Made by a program: the position numbers and the translations under genes. A model generated the notes under the pieces. That model had not been told where the DNA came from. It did not search any database and worked only from the letters and a program-made list of their open reading frames with translations. A stretch of 35,592 nucleotides of DNA from Echinostoma caproni (taxonomy: Eukaryota > Platyhelminthes > Trematoda > Plagiorchiida > Echinostomatidae): NCBI GenBank assembly GCA_900618425.1, contig UZAN01039673.1, positions 22,029 through 57,620 of the forward strand. Direction: 5' to 3'. Of the stretch, positions 10,593 through 20,289 are shown piece by piece; position 1 is the first letter of the stretch, and the number at the start of each line of letters is the position of its first letter.

Positions 10593-12656
10593 GTGAGTTT
10601 ACTGACTTAGCAAGTTCACTATGTGTAATGGTTTTCCTATCCATGATAGTTTTAACCAATTCGGACACTATTGAAGAATGTGGCGCAGTTATGTCACATC
10701 CAACTGGAGAACTGGTCGTGCGTTCGTACAAAGAAAGTCCTCATTCAGGTTTCCAATGCACATGGATTATCCAGACTGACACAATGGAAAAGGTGACACT
10801 AGCCATACCGAGTTTTGATGTAAGTTGCAAGTTTGCTCTGCTTGACAATTTCGTGGCATAAAGCTGGAAGACTATTCACGAAACAAGTTCTTGATACACA
10901 CTTAAACTGAAATAAAGTTTGGGTTTAAACTTAGTCAGTTTGTGCTATTGAGGACACAAGTCGCGCAGTAAATAACCACGAACATTCACAAGTTATTACC
11001 GCTGGTCCTAAAGTAATTATAGTTTCTAACGCCAAATGTAAGATTACTTTTCTGTCGTTAATTATGATACAGTTAATATATATATATATATTTTTTTAAA
11101 TATCCGGTCATGCTTTAAGCTATACATGTATGTTCGTTCACTAGATTCAGACTTACTCCTCAGTCGATGTGTAATAATGCTGCCATATCGGGAAGTCAAT
11201 CGCAATTTAAAATCCTGCGATTATTCAGAATGTAAAAGTGGACTGACACCATTCACTTCGCTGTTGATGGAAAACCAGCTACGGAGGACAAGCGCCAAAA
11301 AGTATTCTTCAACTAATCCGCAAGGAAGCGGTCAAAATATTTAGTAACAATGTTTTCATGAATCCACCTGTCAAATGTGATAGATCTGGTTGTGGTTGTC
11401 AGAGAAATAATAGCTCAGCAAAACTAGATACCATAGTGGACTCAATAACACGCAGCAGCCTTTTTCCAGGTCGCATATTTTAATGAAATATAGTTCACAA
11501 AATTAAATTAATTAAAAAAGCTCCACAGTCTGTCAAGTCCGATTTTTGATTCTCACATTGGCGGAAGAATAGCTGTTGACACCGATAAGCAACATATTTA
11601 AAGCACTTACTAGCTTTTTAAATTCAAACCACCGTACTGGTCTTGACAGCTTATTAAATTCGCTAACCAAAATGAACATTTGCTATTAGTTAATAAAATT
11701 CATTATCACTTCTTGTTTGCTCCGTCAAGTATACAACGGACAAATCTTTTCTGGCTCTCTGGACAACGAAACTTGATAAATTGAACCTTGTTGCGAAACT
11801 TCAAAAGGTCAAACAAACCACGGTCGAGTTTTTACCAGGCGAAAGTATCATAGGTAGCTTGTTTAGTTTGAAGAGAAGGAAATTTGAAGGACTTCACTTC
11901 AATTACACGAAAGGTAAGAACTTTGGATGGAAGCATCGTTTTCTCATTGTGATTCTGTTTCAACTGTGTACCTTTCGTAGTTCTGTCTGTTTGCCTTGAC
12001 CAATCTCAAATATTATTTCAGTGCGTATTCAGATTTTTCTTCTGTGACAAGATTACTTATCCATCCCATGAGCTCATATCACCTTCCAAAAGTGGTAGTG
12101 TATCCAAGGCAAACTACTGAAGTTTTGATCACTGATGATTTATTGGTTTGAACTAATCACTTGCAATAAACAGGATTGATTTTTATTCGTTGGCGAGCTG
12201 AGGCGGGTGTTTATCCTGAAAATCAGATACATGAAAGTTATTTTGTCAGTTATCTCTTCTTTTATATAACAATATGTTGCTGAAAACTTATTCTACGGCC
12301 TTTCGAATTTGATGTTTGAGGAAGCTAACGCATTTGATTAGAAACGCCATGATGCCTGTTGACTGATTTCTGTGCTGGATGTTTCTTGCAGTGGTGGAAC
12401 GCTAATCAGTCTGCCTTACATATTTTCCATGCAAAATGGGAAAATGGATCACGGTATTCCGTGCACAGTCACGTCCTTGACATGTACAGACACTGGGTAG
12501 ACTACGAGACATTTTATAATTGAAACAGGTGAACTTGGTGGATCTAAACCTGAATTTGGGGATTCGGAGGAGATTGGGGAAAATTTTAAACGTTGCACCC
12601 TTCCTTTTTCATTTGATGGCCATGAATTTATCTTTATGGAAAAATATCGCAAATGA
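10541..12656 (+). CDS. CUB gene 1: small secreted single-CUB protein (four exons)
   Basis: Proposed exons are 10541-10592, 10650-10819, 11730-11913 and 12529-12656; the joined length is 534 nt, or 177 residues plus stop. Residues 1-22 form a signal peptide (MRSYFIFTVLVFLTVF, then small and polar residues), so the product should be secreted. The CUB domain spans about residues 23-136. Its first half holds the cysteine pair (EECGAVM and FQCTWII); its second half has the usual aromatic (LALWTTK) and closing strand (LHFNYTK). The second cysteine pair of many CUB domains is absent. A Gly/Glu-rich tail of about 40 residues (GELGGSKPEFGDSEEI) follows. Intron phases are 1, 0, 1. CUB domains bind proteins or sugars outside cells; the ligand here is unknown. 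An alternative last exon (12392-12405) is possible. Confidence 0.72.
10593..10649 (+). other. 57-nt mini-intron, frame neutral
   Basis: GTGAGT at the 5' end and TGATAG at the 3' end bound a 57-nt segment, a multiple of three with no in-frame stop. Splicing joins the signal peptide directly to the CUB exon (codon G|TT). Retention would insert 19 residues (starting GEFTDLASSL) and still give an open protein. The inserted stretch is hydrophobic near its end, so retention could lengthen the signal sequence. Confidence 0.55.
10650..10819 (+). CDS. CUB gene 1, exon 2: first half of CUB domain
   Basis: 170 nt, entering in phase 1 and ending in phase 0 at the donor GAT|GTAAGT (10820). It encodes the first cysteine (IEECGAV), the Pro-Gly turn region and FQCTWIIQTD with the second cysteine and the W-I-I strand. 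CUB copies 2 and 3 have the same W-I-I core. Confidence 0.75.
11076..11091. repeat. (AT)n simple repeat
   Basis: A short alternating AT run followed by a T tract, in the intron between the two CUB half-exons of gene 1. Confidence 0.9.
11730..11913 (+). CDS. CUB gene 1, exon 3: second half of CUB domain
   Basis: 184 nt after acceptor CGTCAAG, phase 0 in and phase 1 out (ACG AAA G|GTAAGA at 11914). The peptide reads TDKSFLALWTTKLDKL, then VEFLPGESIIGSLFS and the final strand LHFNYTK. It aligns with CUB copy 2 (TD, W, EF-GESI) although overall identity is low. Confidence 0.75.
12392..12405 (+). CDS. Alternative terminal exon of CUB gene 1 (candidate)
   Basis: The best-looking acceptor downstream of exon 3 (TGGATGTTTCTTGCAG, ending 12391) would join phase 1 sequence that reads V-V-E-R-stop. 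The protein would then end right after the CUB domain, as gene 2 does. This competes with the exon at 12529, whose acceptor has a weaker pyrimidine tract. Both could be used. Transcript data would decide. Confidence 0.3.
12529..12656 (+). CDS. CUB gene 1, exon 4: C-terminal tail and stop
   Basis: The acceptor TTGAAACAG ends at 12528 and exon 3 supplies the first base (G|GT GAA CTT). The frame is open for 42 codons to TGA at 12654-12656. It encodes an acidic Gly-rich tail (GELGGSKPEFGDSEEI) with one cysteine (FKRCTLPF). No convincing donor lies inside it, so it reads as terminal. A different frame over the same bases is open for 66 codons but does not fit the phase. Confidence 0.55.
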
Positions 12657-12861
12657 CTTTTCCATAAACTACACATCTTTCAAACACCTGGCAGTATTAC
12701 GAGGGAAATCAGCTTTTTGAAAAGGAAACGAATTATAATTTTTTTACGCTCATTTTACTTCGCCATGGTTCTAGTATCGAATCCTCGGCAGCGGAATAGA
12801 TCAGACTGCATTATAATTTCCGTCAACAATTTTACGAAACAATGAAATCTGAACACATATT

Positions 12862-12867
12862 AATAAA
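12862..12867 (+). terminator. Candidate poly(A) signal of CUB gene 1
   Basis: AATAAA about 205 nt downstream of the TGA at 12656 and upstream of the gene 2 start at 13059. The position suits a 3' UTR end. Confidence 0.45.
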
Positions 12868-13058
12868 ACTTTAGATTTATCGTGTAGTGAGTACCAGATA
12901 GCATCCTGGTTGTCAATTAAACGGTGTTTCCTCAGAGTTGAGTACTTTAGTTAAATCCTATAATTTCGAAATACACGCAAAGGAATAGTTAGGAATTAAT
13001 GTGGGAGATATTCATTGGAAATTATCAGACATTAACTCAGTGGATTATTGTTAACTTA

Positions 13059-13116
13059 ATGTTGTTCATAATACAATATTCGATTTTAGTGAATGTCGTA
13101 AATTCGAATGAATTCG
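13059..13116 (+). CDS. CUB gene 2, exon 1: signal peptide
   Basis: ATG at 13059, 19 codons plus one base, donor G|GTAAGT at 13117 in phase 1. The peptide MLLFIIQYSILVNVV is strongly hydrophobic and ends NSNEF. The start, the donor and the phase needed by exon 2 agree, which makes chance unlikely. Confidence 0.65.
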
Positions 13117-16100
13117 GTAAGTCAGACCGAAAGTATTTGCCTACCGTGAAATGTTTGATGCGCTCTAATGTTTGATGTAAGCAACTGATGCATAAGAAAT
13201 CTGGCTTTTACAGACATATTGGGCTGGTTTAATTTCGACATTATTCGTTTCATTAATCGATCGGTCGTTTCACTCAGTGTGCGGTTTGTGTGAGGACCTG
13301 CAATCGATAGAAATTGGTCACGAGTCAGATAGAACACTAGTCAGTGTCAATCCACATACAATGATGAATCATTCAGAGAAAAATACACATTAAATCAGCT
13401 GGCCAGCAAGACGATAAAATAACCACTCCCTGTGTGTGTGTGAGCATGTGAAAATACGTGCATTGAAAGAGAACATACACCCAATCTCAGTATATACCTG
13501 CTGGCTTTATGTCACGGAACTCAACTCATGAAAATGCGTGTACAGAAGAAATTGGATTTTAAACAAATTGAGTGCGTAAGTAGCGCTTCATGTGTCCAAA
13601 AACCATATTACATTTCAATCATCTGATCTGTCTTCCATTCCATATTTGTTTCTCAGTTTAAGATAGAGACAAGCAATATACAGTAGAAAATTAGCTCACT
13701 GACCATACCAATTTCATGTAAGTGCTCCTTCCATGAATCATGTTCAGACGTGAATGAATTACGCGGGAGTTTGTTGATTGTGTTGGTAAAATTACCGCTA
13801 CTGTCACTAGTGGTTGAACGCTTCAAGCGGAGCACTGACTCAGCATGTACTTTGTTATATTTCCACATGGCTTGTGATGCGTGATTCTTCCGATCGATCA
13901 TTGATCACTTGGTATTTGAAGATAACCCAACTGTTGCCTTTGGGCATTAATAGTATTTGGTGATTGAGGAACATTCATCAGTTTCCTGAATAAGGCTAAC
14001 AATAAATCGAATCGTACTTGTCAATATACTTTATACAACCCATTTCACGCAGTAGACTGACGATCTCAAACGAGTAAGAAGCTCAAGTTTTCAGTGAATC
14101 CTGGGAGTGAATAACTGAATGAACCCTCGGCTTGTGCGTGAAGATGATGTTTGAAGGACGCCTGGATTGTATTATCTCAACGCGAATTTACTAACATACC
14201 ATCCCGGGATATTCAATAAATCTTCAGAAATTGAAAAATGCAGATACATTTCTGCAGAGCAGAAAATCAACATTTAATCAGAGCTTTTCTTTCATTCGCG
14301 TGCTATTGAGCTGAGATGGAAATATTTGTAATGACAAACAACTCTGGAAACCTGTTTCGTCTTGTTCGGGATTGTTTTTATATTATGTTTTAGGTTATGC
14401 GTAAACGATAAGTTCAACCAAATCATTGTGGTCTAATAACAAATATTTCTGCTAAGTATGATCGTACAAAATATGAGGTGTTAAAATATTAGGCATATGA
14501 GATTAGGGAAGGATTTGATTCATTTTTACGGTGTGCATGGATCAAATTAAACGAGGAACTGGAAAGCCAAGAAGCATTGCACAGCAGTTTCAACCTAACG
14601 TGGTTTCATCAGCGGGGCTAATAGATCGACCCAACTGGGATACAAATAACTCTGAATCCACCACTGTTAAAGCAGAATAAAATGGTCAGCGCCCTCCAGC
14701 TACATTGGGCCACCCCAACCTACTAGACAAACTGAACCGTGACCTCAATCACTCGATGACGCAACATGACGTGATACATAACACGTGAAAACAGATCATT
14801 GTAAATTCCCGGAATTAACCTTGGGCCCCTAACCAGATGGTTTGTGATTAAATTCCTGGTAGGGACACAAAATGTCCGCACTACTGGCTAGTCCCCAGCC
14901 GAACGAAACAACCAGTCAGGGCTCTTTGTCGATCAACACAGAGATTTCAGGTGAATATAAAAATATGAACCTCGTCCACAATCGACCGTGCATGTAATTC
15001 AGTGCTACCCGTGTCTCCAGCGGGTAAGTTTTATGGGTTTATTCGTGATTTCAAAGAGGGTTTACTGAGTTGCTGTTTTTCTCTGCTCTCAAGTGAATAC
15101 TCCACTGTGAAACGTGTTGGTCCGGATCACAGCGGGTATTTTCAATATTAGAGTTGGATCCATACTGTTTTTCCCCTTTCAAGTTTGAAGATTGCAAAAT
15201 AGTTCAACGGAAAACGGAGAATACAAACATGAATAACTTTCCTTTGGGAATGTTGCGTCTTGCGAAATATCACTGAACCTGGTTTTATAATGCGCATCCC
15301 AACGATTCCAGTAGAAAAACAGTTAGAAAACAGTGCGAGTCTTTATTGGTATCGCCAGCCCAAACGTGATCGCGGTTGAATAAGGAAGAAAACTTGTGGT
15401 ACATATGGGGTTGCTTACTGTCTAGACATTTGTCCGGAATGGGGTTTACGTGGGCGGCAATAGAAGATGTGGTAGAAATCAGGTCACCGTATTCTGTACT
15501 TTTACTCTGACGCCTACGTATCCAGTACCACCAAGTAAAGGTCGATAAGTTCACACGGTGGCGACTGGTCCCAATCCATTTATGATTCATACCGTGATAA
15601 TTCTCAGCAGAAGATAAGGCTTCTTCTGACAGAGAAATGCAAAGGAAAACAACCAGTTTACGTTGAATGGTGTTACTCCAGAGTTCAGTTTTCGCTTATA
15701 AACCTCCGTTGAATTCGCTCGTGTTTAGGTTTTAGAACTAGCCACAATAATCAACACATCAAAATTATGGGGTACGCACACACAGATGATTACTGTCCTA
15801 TAAATCTGCGGAAGTGGTGAAAACCGATATGCAAAAGTGAAATGAACTCCCGGTTTCTGAATGAGTAAATCAGGAACAATAAACGATTTGCCTCATGCAC
15901 ACAAATATAAATATCCCCCCGCTGAATACAATACCCATCTTCGCCAAGAGACCTGCATTCTGACAACTGATGGATCGTTGACTCTTTCCTCAACCACATC
16001 TACCTAACTAATCGGAATAAATATTTTTATGCAGTTCATGTACTGAAATGCCAATATTACGAATTTTCCGCGAAACTGCTCCCCTCATTCCAGACGCTGA

Positions 16101-18281
16101 AAAGAAACTGCTTCCACCAATACTATTTTTTCCGTTTATACCGATGTTTTATCATAAAACAATGCAATGGTATGTTGCTAAGCGGCACAATATTTCATAA
16201 CATGTCATGTAATACGTTACAAGAACAAGAGGTACCAAAGTAATCCGGCTGCTTACAAATAAGGTCAGCAAAGAAGAGGCGTGGGTATTCCGGTTCAGTA
16301 AACGGATTGGAATTTAGTGCTCACTGTATCAAAAGAGCCGGAGGACGAATGTGACGCGGGTACCGTTGAAGATTGTATTTTACTTTCTCTTCATGTCGTT
16401 CATTGATATAATANATATGATTGTATTGAACAGATACTGAAAACAGGTCATCCGGCACCATTCATGAGATGGAAACGGTAAAACCCATCAGTGTATTCAA
16501 TCGACTTACTAGTGTTTACTGAATCCAATAGGCGAAGCTTTTCCCTTAGAAGCACAGAAGTTAGTATTGTTCATGGTAAAATAATGTCCTGATACATGGC
16601 TACAATCAACGTCGCAATTTGTTAAGTAAAACCTGAGCTCGTCACTGTATTTTAGAATGCAAAGACACGTTGCTCCTAAAGTCGGTGGTTTGGTGTTAAG
16701 ATCTCGCTATAAAGTCCTTTTTCTCCCTGGATGTTTTGTCTAAATTAACTACCTTGTAATAGGTCCTTCTTATAAACTGAAGACAAGACATTTTAATTCG
16801 ATCGAATAAAAGTTTAAATAGTTTATTAGTGCTATTATCAGGGGCAGTAAATTTATTTATTTATTAGAAAAATGATTAACTACGCACAAAGCAGGAACGT
16901 CTGCATAGCTCTTCGAGAATATGTTCAACTCTAGGTTCCAACGGGGAAAACAGTACTATGTACCGTATATGGGTAAGGTAAATTAAAACTATTAGCTTTT
17001 AATTTTTGGTGCGTTGATACCGTTTCGGACTGATGTGTAGACTCCTGAATCAATGCACAGTTAGTATTGAGTATCGTAATTTAGGCAGAAACTCCCGTGC
17101 AATTCGCACTGTCAAAACATTTATTCAAACCTGGTGCACATGTGTCAACTAAATGATCTGGTCGTTTTCGTTCCCATCTCACTTTACTTAAAATTCTATC
17201 TTCATAAAAAAGTAATAAGTAGCCTAAAAGTTACCTAACTACTTTTCAATACTTACTTCCCCCTCCCCTTCTATAGTCCCCAATCAAGCTGCAACCGAAA
17301 AATCAGCTTGCAGTTCTTACTTGATGGCAGAGCGAGGAAACATAGATCCACCTGGTTCTGGAGATCAAAGCTCAGCAACGCAAACCTGCCTGTGGATTAT
17401 CAAAGCAAATTCCAGAGAACAGGTTCAAGTGAACATCCATATGCTACAAGTGGGTAGTGTATCCCAGTAAACAACAGCTTTTTTAACTACACAATCAGGC
17501 TTTTCAATAAAGCGTGTATTAGTTTGCTAAGTTTGTGTTACTTGTGTTCTCTACTATGCGTTTGTTTTGCGTATCCATCATGTCACTCTCTCTTAATGAT
17601 TCTCACTCCTAATAGAAACATACTGTATGGCGATTCCTACTGCTTGACTTCGCACACAACATTCATAAGCAGAACGCGTCTTCCAAAGACGTTGAAACAA
17701 ACTCAATTCCACTCGATACGTGTAAGGTCTTTACATAGTTGTATAGGAATCTAGCGGCGAAGGAAGGCATATATGAGTGTATAAAACAAAATTTAGTGAA
17801 GTCCATCATGTGTAGCAACCGTATCGTTAGTTGTTCATTTATAACAAACTAACCACTTCCTTTCGCGTAGATGATGTGCTCACTGGACTTACAACCTTAA
17901 TGTCCAGATTAGACTGCCAACAGATTCGCTATATGAACTATTCAAATGAGTTTCAGAATAGCCGTGGAGTTGTCAAATGCTTTTTTCCGAGTTCGCTGTG
18001 GAAATGTGAAATCACATTCGTTTGCAAAACCATATTTGTTGATTTACTCAAAAATAACGTTCGTTCATGATGGTAAATGAAACTGTTTTCTGTCCTTTTA
18101 GCCTGCACTAACTGATGGAGCGCAGATGAACATTTGGTCCTGGAAACAGCAGTCACTAAAATTCGAAGCTATTGTAGTTCCGAATCGCCATAATTATGAA
18201 TTTGGATCAGGGGAAAGTATATTATTGTTTCTCTCGCGAAATGACCAACCATCGAAATGGNNGTTACGTTATGAACTCTAA
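13059..18281 (+). CDS. CUB gene 2: minimal secreted single-CUB protein (three exons)
   Basis: Proposed exons are 13059-13116, 17277-17449 and 18102-18281; the joined length is 411 nt, or 136 residues plus stop. The first exon encodes a signal peptide (MLLFIIQYSILVNVVNS, with likely cleavage near NS/N). The rest is one CUB domain: the first cysteine in KSACSSYL, the second in QTCLWIIKAN, the aromatic in QMNIWSWKQQ, the core strand YEFGSGESILLFLS and the end LRYEL. The stop follows immediately, so there is no tail. Intron phases 1 and 0 match gene 1. AATAAA lies 10 nt after the stop. Introns are long (4160 and 652 nt). Two ambiguous bases (18261-18262) fall in the last exon and hide one residue. 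A secreted binding protein is inferred; the ligand is unknown. Confidence 0.72.
14540..15600 (-). mobile_element. Possible Penelope/retrozyme-type terminal repeat around the hammerhead motif
   Basis: The block beside the hammerhead-like fold has a more balanced base composition than its AT-rich surroundings. A Penelope-like coding remnant lies elsewhere in the window (30360-30880). I could not find element boundaries, direct repeats or a coding region here, so extent and class are inferred from the ribozyme motif alone. Confidence 0.25.
14565..14619 (-). ncRNA. Hammerhead ribozyme-like motif (type I layout, degenerate)
   Basis: On the minus strand the core CTGATGA (complement of 14606-14612) is followed by stem II AACC-ACGTTA-GGTT (perfect 4 bp), then GAAAC and stem III TGC-TGT-GCA. 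All conserved core residues of CUGANGA...GAAA are present with the right spacing. Stem I can form as AGCC/GGCT beyond an internal loop. Two positions look mutated: the base pair next to the cleavage site is C-A instead of C-G, and the cleavage-site nucleotide is G where H (not G) is required. The motif is therefore probably inactive. Hammerheads of this type are known in the terminal repeats of Penelope-like elements and in retrozymes. Confidence 0.55.
17277..17449 (+). CDS. CUB gene 2, exon 2: first half of CUB domain
   Basis: A strong pyrimidine tract (CCCCCTCCCCTTCTATAG) precedes it. 173 nt, phase 1 in and phase 0 out (ATG CTA CAA|GTGGGT at 17450). It encodes both cysteines (SACSSYL, TCLWIIK) and the Gly-Asn-Ile turn (ERGNIDPPG) usual after the first cysteine of CUB domains. 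Confidence 0.78.
18102..18281 (+). CDS. CUB gene 2, exon 3: second half of CUB domain and stop
   Basis: Acceptor TGTCCTTTTAG ends at 18101. Phase 0 entry gives PALTDGAQMNIWSWKQQ, then EFGSGESILLFLS and LRYEL followed by TAA (18279-18281). The stop stands where the other copies have a phase 1 donor, so the gene ends with its CUB domain. Bases 18261-18262 are unresolved. Confidence 0.75.
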   Translation, partial: PALTDGAQMNIWSWKQQSLKFEAIVVPNRHNYEFGSGESILLFLSRNDQPSKWXLRYEL

Positions 18282-18291
18282 TACTACTCCT

Positions 18292-18297
18292 AATAAA
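18292..18297 (+). terminator. Candidate poly(A) signal of CUB gene 2
   Basis: AATAAA starts 11 nt past the last base of the stop codon. If used, the 3' UTR would be only a few tens of bases long. It supports 18281 as the true end of the gene. Confidence 0.5.
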
Positions 18298-18578
18298 ATT
18301 ATTGGGAGACCAACGGTTTACCGTTGAATAAGCCGTTTCGTTTGACTGCAATCATCTAATTGATAATAGCATGCATCACCCATGGAACAACAGTCGTATC
18401 TCTCAAAACTCTCCTTTTGGGTAGCTCAAATGAAAACATTTCCGCATTATTATCGTCATAGGTCCCCATTTTTGATTGCTACCGAAGGATGCTCACCAAC
18501 ACAGTTTCAACAGTGCAGCAAATAAGTCAAATTAGGCAACTCGTACTGAAAACGCCAACCTAAGTTTGCAATGTGATC

Positions 18579-18686
18579 ATGGAGGCTTTTGGAATGTTCC
18601 ATCTACTTTTACTTCGCTTCTTATCTCTCACAAAGAATCATGCTTTCGTTGGAGCGGATGAATTGTTAGGTTTTCTCTTTGAGTCG
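18579..18686 (+). CDS. Candidate signal-peptide exon of CUB gene 3 (cut by assembly gap)
   Basis: An ATG at 18579 opens a frame that begins with a signal-like sequence (MFHLLLLRFLSL preceded by MEAFG) and runs open into the N gap at 18687. It lies between gene 2 and the first CUB exon of gene 3, where such an exon is expected from genes 1 and 2. A possible phase 1 donor (TTA G|GTTTTC) is weak; the true donor may be in the gap. Chance hydrophobic frames are common in AT-rich DNA. Confidence 0.3.
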
Positions 18687-18737
18687 NNNNNNNNNNNNNN
18701 NNNNNNNNNNNNNNNNNNNNNNNNNNNNNNNNNNNNN
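18687..18737. other. Assembly gap (51 N)
   Basis: A run of 51 unresolved bases. It interrupts an open frame with a signal-like N terminus. Confidence 0.95.
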
Positions 18738-19842
18738 TTTCACGACAGATTAAAGTGAACTAAGAATGGCTAGCGCCAACAGAGGGAATGGGCTAAACCT
18801 TTTATTTTCAGTGATTTGATAAACGTCACCTTACAACCACTCTACCACACTGTTAAGAAACAATGGTGCTGGTACGATCTCAATGTCAGACGTATAACTA
18901 AGCTGACAAAGATACTGATTTTTCTTCAAAGAAATAATTGAAAGTGTCATCATGCTGGACGACAGGTGCCTAAATGATTTGGTATACAGCTCGAAGGAAA
19001 TACTAACGGAAGGGAGAAACAACATGAGTTTTACCGAAAAAATTAAACTCCTAATATCACAGTATCATTCTGAGTTGTTGGTACGCAAATAAAAAAGGGA
19101 TGAGTTATTTTTATGAGAAAAATCTTTAAAATTTGTTTTGTTCCTCGCGAATCCACGGACACAGGGTCGGCTTCCATGCCAACGTTTTGCGTTTTGAATC
19201 TCGGAGTAGACACAAAATAATTATGCAAGTGGGGCTGGCATACATCTCACAGACAATTATCAAAACTAGGTAAATTAAATGTTGAGATTCGAAAACACTA
19301 ACTCCGAGGCGATACGTTGATGACCAAGACAGATTAAACGCCGTCTATTCTTTTGAGTAAAAGTCTTGACCAAATAAATTGTTTTTCCCCTTGTTTGACC
19401 TACTTTGACCTACTTACATATTGACGATACACGCACGAGCAATTCGGTTTTATTTCAGATAGAAAACTAGATGAAAGTGTTTGTAGGAAATACCACACAA
19501 CGTATGCTTCGCAGTTCAGCGCACTTCCAAGCCAGGCTACGTGAAAGAAAGCCTGTACTGCGAAAGTCATGTTTGTAAACGTTCAGGATCATTTTGTTTT
19601 CAAAGACGAATCCATGGCCAATACCACACACGACATAGCCATCCCCCATACCCCCTCTAATGACCCGAACCAGCCCGCACGTTTGAGGGACAAAGTGTGA
19701 GCAACAACCGGTCATGGAACTGGAATGTTGATTATATCTTTTCCAAATTGTCATGATTTCCCCACTTCGAAAACCTATCGTATCAGTCAGCTACATGCTA
19801 ACTGGTGGATTCCATATGCCTCAGTAAGTTGTATGGGTAATT

Positions 19843-19972
19843 CGAATGTGAAAAGATCAGTGCTATCGGTGTGGCCTCGTAGCTCAGCTGGTAGAGCGTG
19901 CGCGTACCTAGTGTAGGCGGTGTTCACGCGTGGCTTCGAATTCCATCGAGACTACTGAACTTTTCACAATCG
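19843..19972 (+). mobile_element. tRNA-derived element enclosed by 19-bp inverted repeats
   Basis: The arms 19843-19861 and 19954-19972 are inverted copies with 17 of 19 matches (CGAnTGTGAAAAGnTCAGT). The right arm begins directly after the tRNA-like acceptor stem; the left arm is separated from it by 11 nt. This could be a SINE head flanked by a fortuitous palindrome, a small palindromic non-autonomous element, or a tRNA-like RNA with an extended stem. AT-rich sequence without features follows to about 20290. Confidence 0.45.
19873..19953 (+). tRNA. tRNA-like sequence, probably a tRNA pseudogene or SINE head
   Basis: An A box TAGCTCAGCTGG (19880-19891) and a near-consensus B box (GGCTTCGAATTCC, 19932-19944) are present. 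The acceptor stem GGCCTCG pairs with CGAGACT with one mismatch and one wobble. The D stem is GCTC/GAGC. The anticodon stem TGCGC/GTGTA pairs with two wobbles around loop GTACCTA. The variable region is long (GCG-loop-CGC), as in class II tRNAs. The apparent anticodon ACC, pyrimidine at position 37 and a mismatch in the T stem argue against a working tRNA. Pol III internal promoters of this kind drive SINEs. Confidence 0.5.
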
Positions 19973-20289
19973 CTATACAAACGTCCAATCTGCCAATCAA
20001 CAATTTGAACAGTTTGATATGAATTGTGAGGCATGAGCCTGTAGAAGAATAACCGCAAGCGAGCTTGTTCGCTATTTTGTATATAAAATGTGATAAAACT
20101 CGTGTTTAAAGTTGGTTTGTATTTTTTTGTATTAATGCTAATATCTTTCACTATTCTTGTTTACCAACCAATAAAGCAAACCACATTCATGATACTCCGG
20201 CAATGTTAGATGGTAAGATTTATTCATTTTATTTCATTCATTTTATCAAATGACAGAGGCAATTTTATTGTTCACACGTACAATATATA

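Larger units (their letters stand above)
13117..17276 (+). other. First intron of CUB gene 2
   Basis: About 4.2 kb, mostly AT-rich and closed in all frames. It holds a short TG repeat (13431-13441), the minus-strand hammerhead-like fold at 14565-14619 with a repeat-like GC-richer block to about 15600, and one ambiguous base (16414). A 101-codon minus frame (15590-15285) falls in the repeat-like block and shows no domain I recognise. Confidence 0.5.

Noticed and set aside
12135..12165. Second CTGATGA string as a hammerhead core
   Set aside because: No GAAA segment or stem II pairing at the required spacing; the same holds for other CTGATGA strings at about 33213, 8010 and 34608.
12449..12676. 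75-codon minus-strand ORF
   Set aside because: Antisense shadow of the gene 1 terminal exon.
12520..12720. 66-codon plus-strand frame over the last exon of CUB gene 1
   Set aside because: Its frame does not match the phase 1 entry required after exon 3; the GELGGSKPEFG frame does.
17831..18070. 79-codon plus-strand frame between the CUB 2 exons
   Set aside because: It has no CUB-like strand pattern and ends before the acceptor at 18101; read as intron sequence.
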